DNA of 46,866 nt from assembly GCA_032988165.1 (NCBI GenBank), contig JANTQF010000276.1:1-46866 (forward strand), in the 5' to 3' direction. Of this stretch, positions 46,321 to 46,866 are shown piece after piece; the first letter of the stretch is position 1, and every line of letters begins with the position of its first letter. The DNA is from Emmonsiellopsis sp. PD_33 (lineage: Eukaryota; Ascomycota; Eurotiomycetes; Onygenales; Ajellomycetaceae). Made by a program: the position numbers and the translations under genes. The notes beneath the pieces are model-generated. The model was not told the DNA's origin and made no database searches. It saw only the letters and a program-made list of their open reading frames with translations.

Positions 46321-46703
46321 TCACCCCCTCTTCCCCCTATTCAACAACTCCACAATCCTCCAATAAACCTCCGCCTCCCCCGCCCTCCCCTCAGCCCCCT
46401 CCATCTTAATCAACCGCTCATTCCCCTCCACCATCCCCTCATCGATCTCCCTATACCTCCCCTCAACCGAATACACCAGCTGCCCATGCCTCCGCCGCTG
46501 ACTCGGATCCATCAGAAACGCCACGGAGCGCGCAACGTCGTGAGCAGATTGCACGGGCCCGCCTAGCGATTCGACGATGGCGCGCGGCACGATGCCCGTT
46601 TCTGTCCAGCTGGGGGCGATGGCGTTGAGGCGGATGGGGAGCGGGGGGATTAGGGATGGGGTTTGTTGGTTGTTTAGGTGGGTGGAGAGGGAGCGGAGGA
46701 GGC
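46321..46703 (-). pseudogene. Short-chain dehydrogenase/reductase, 3' exon only
   Basis: An exon of 383 bp (two nucleotides plus 126 codons plus stop) begins after an acceptor CCCAG. It encodes the C-terminal third of a classical SDR. GLLRSL would directly follow the catalytic Tyr-x3-Lys helix. RLNAIAPSWTETGIVP is the usual substrate-loop region after the beta-6 strand (PxxxxT). AHDVARSVAFLMD and GQLVYSVEGRYREIDEGM match the end of fungal 15-hydroxyprostaglandin-dehydrogenase-like SDRs. The preceding exon, with the Rossmann fold and YxxxK, should lie within about 100 bp. That space is instead non-coding AT-rich sequence from 46731 onward. The gene is therefore either truncated or interrupted by an insertion running out of the window, so it is called a broken or partial gene. 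Confidence 0.65.
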
Positions 46704-46730
46704 CTGGGTTTTTTTGTTAATGAATGGGTG

Positions 46731-46866
46731 TTTTTTTTTTTTATGACTGCACTTAGCAGTAAAAACCTTAGCAAAAAATTGATCTAACTTAACAGTAGAT
46801 CCTCATCACATATCTCCTCTCTCCCTGATTCATTAATTCAGTAAATAAAAGAGTGACTCAGTTCCA
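46731..46866 (-). mobile_element. Possible 3' end of an inserted AT-rich element (poly-A junction)
   Basis: A run of twelve T (46731-46742) is followed to the window end by AT-rich sequence with no coding potential and no splice donor for the SDR gene. On the minus strand this reads as AT-rich sequence ending in poly-A directly inside the SDR intron, as a LINE-type insertion would leave. Only 136 bp are visible, so a long AT-rich intron cannot be excluded. Confidence 0.3.

Overview
The window is nuclear DNA of a filamentous ascomycete, most likely Eurotiales (Aspergillus/Penicillium group). The genes are split by short GT-AG introns, mostly about 50-110 bp. The MAP kinase is close to Aspergillus MpkA. 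The left end is an AT-rich transposon graveyard full of stop codons, the usual footprint of repeat-induced point mutation (RIP). Exon boundaries were deduced by eye from splice signals, reading frame and family knowledge; no alignment or RNA data were available.

Layout: (1) About 1-5875 is a decayed Ty3/Gypsy-type LTR retrotransposon on the minus strand. The protease DTG and the reverse transcriptase YIDD box are still readable; RNase H and integrase are not seen. (2) About 5876-8684 is gene-free. (3) 8685-11860 (-) is a transcription factor with two C2H2 fingers and a fungal transcription-factor regulatory domain, with about 6.5 kb free of recognisable genes upstream. (4) 18334-20103 (-) is a Cys-rich, His/Asp-repeat protein. 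(5) 21148-22752 (-) is mpkA, the cell-wall-integrity MAP kinase. (6) 24502-26550 (-) is a gamma-glutamyltranspeptidase-family enzyme. (7) 27349-28648 (-) is an HNH-nuclease-domain protein. (8) 29584-30082 (-) is the mitochondrial import J-protein Pam18/Tim14, divergent from (9) 30431-31072 (+), the ribosome-biogenesis factor Rlp24. (10) 32301-33827 (+) is an unrecognised membrane protein, followed by two tandem-repeat arrays (about 34620-34972 and 35150-35690). (11) 36828-38618 (+) is a one-finger C2H2 protein. (12) 39979-41666 (-) is a 2-oxoglutarate/Fe(II) oxygenase, divergent from (13) 42722-44254 (+), a DUF2985-type membrane protein. (14) 44808-45839 (-) is an epoxide-hydrolase-like alpha/beta hydrolase. 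(15) 46321-46703 (-) is the 3' exon of a short-chain dehydrogenase whose upstream part is replaced by AT-rich sequence.

The genes do not form an obvious pathway cluster. Most are housekeeping or regulatory genes (cell-wall signalling, mitochondrial import, 60S assembly, glutathione-type peptide metabolism) mixed with lineage-specific proteins. There is no secondary-metabolite backbone gene, CRISPR array or convincing tRNA. The most unusual items are the orphan membrane protein with a probable 530-bp CT-rich leader intron, the two neighbouring minisatellites, the HNH protein, and the His/Asp-repeat Cys-rich protein. I did not find strong evidence for a new biological system.
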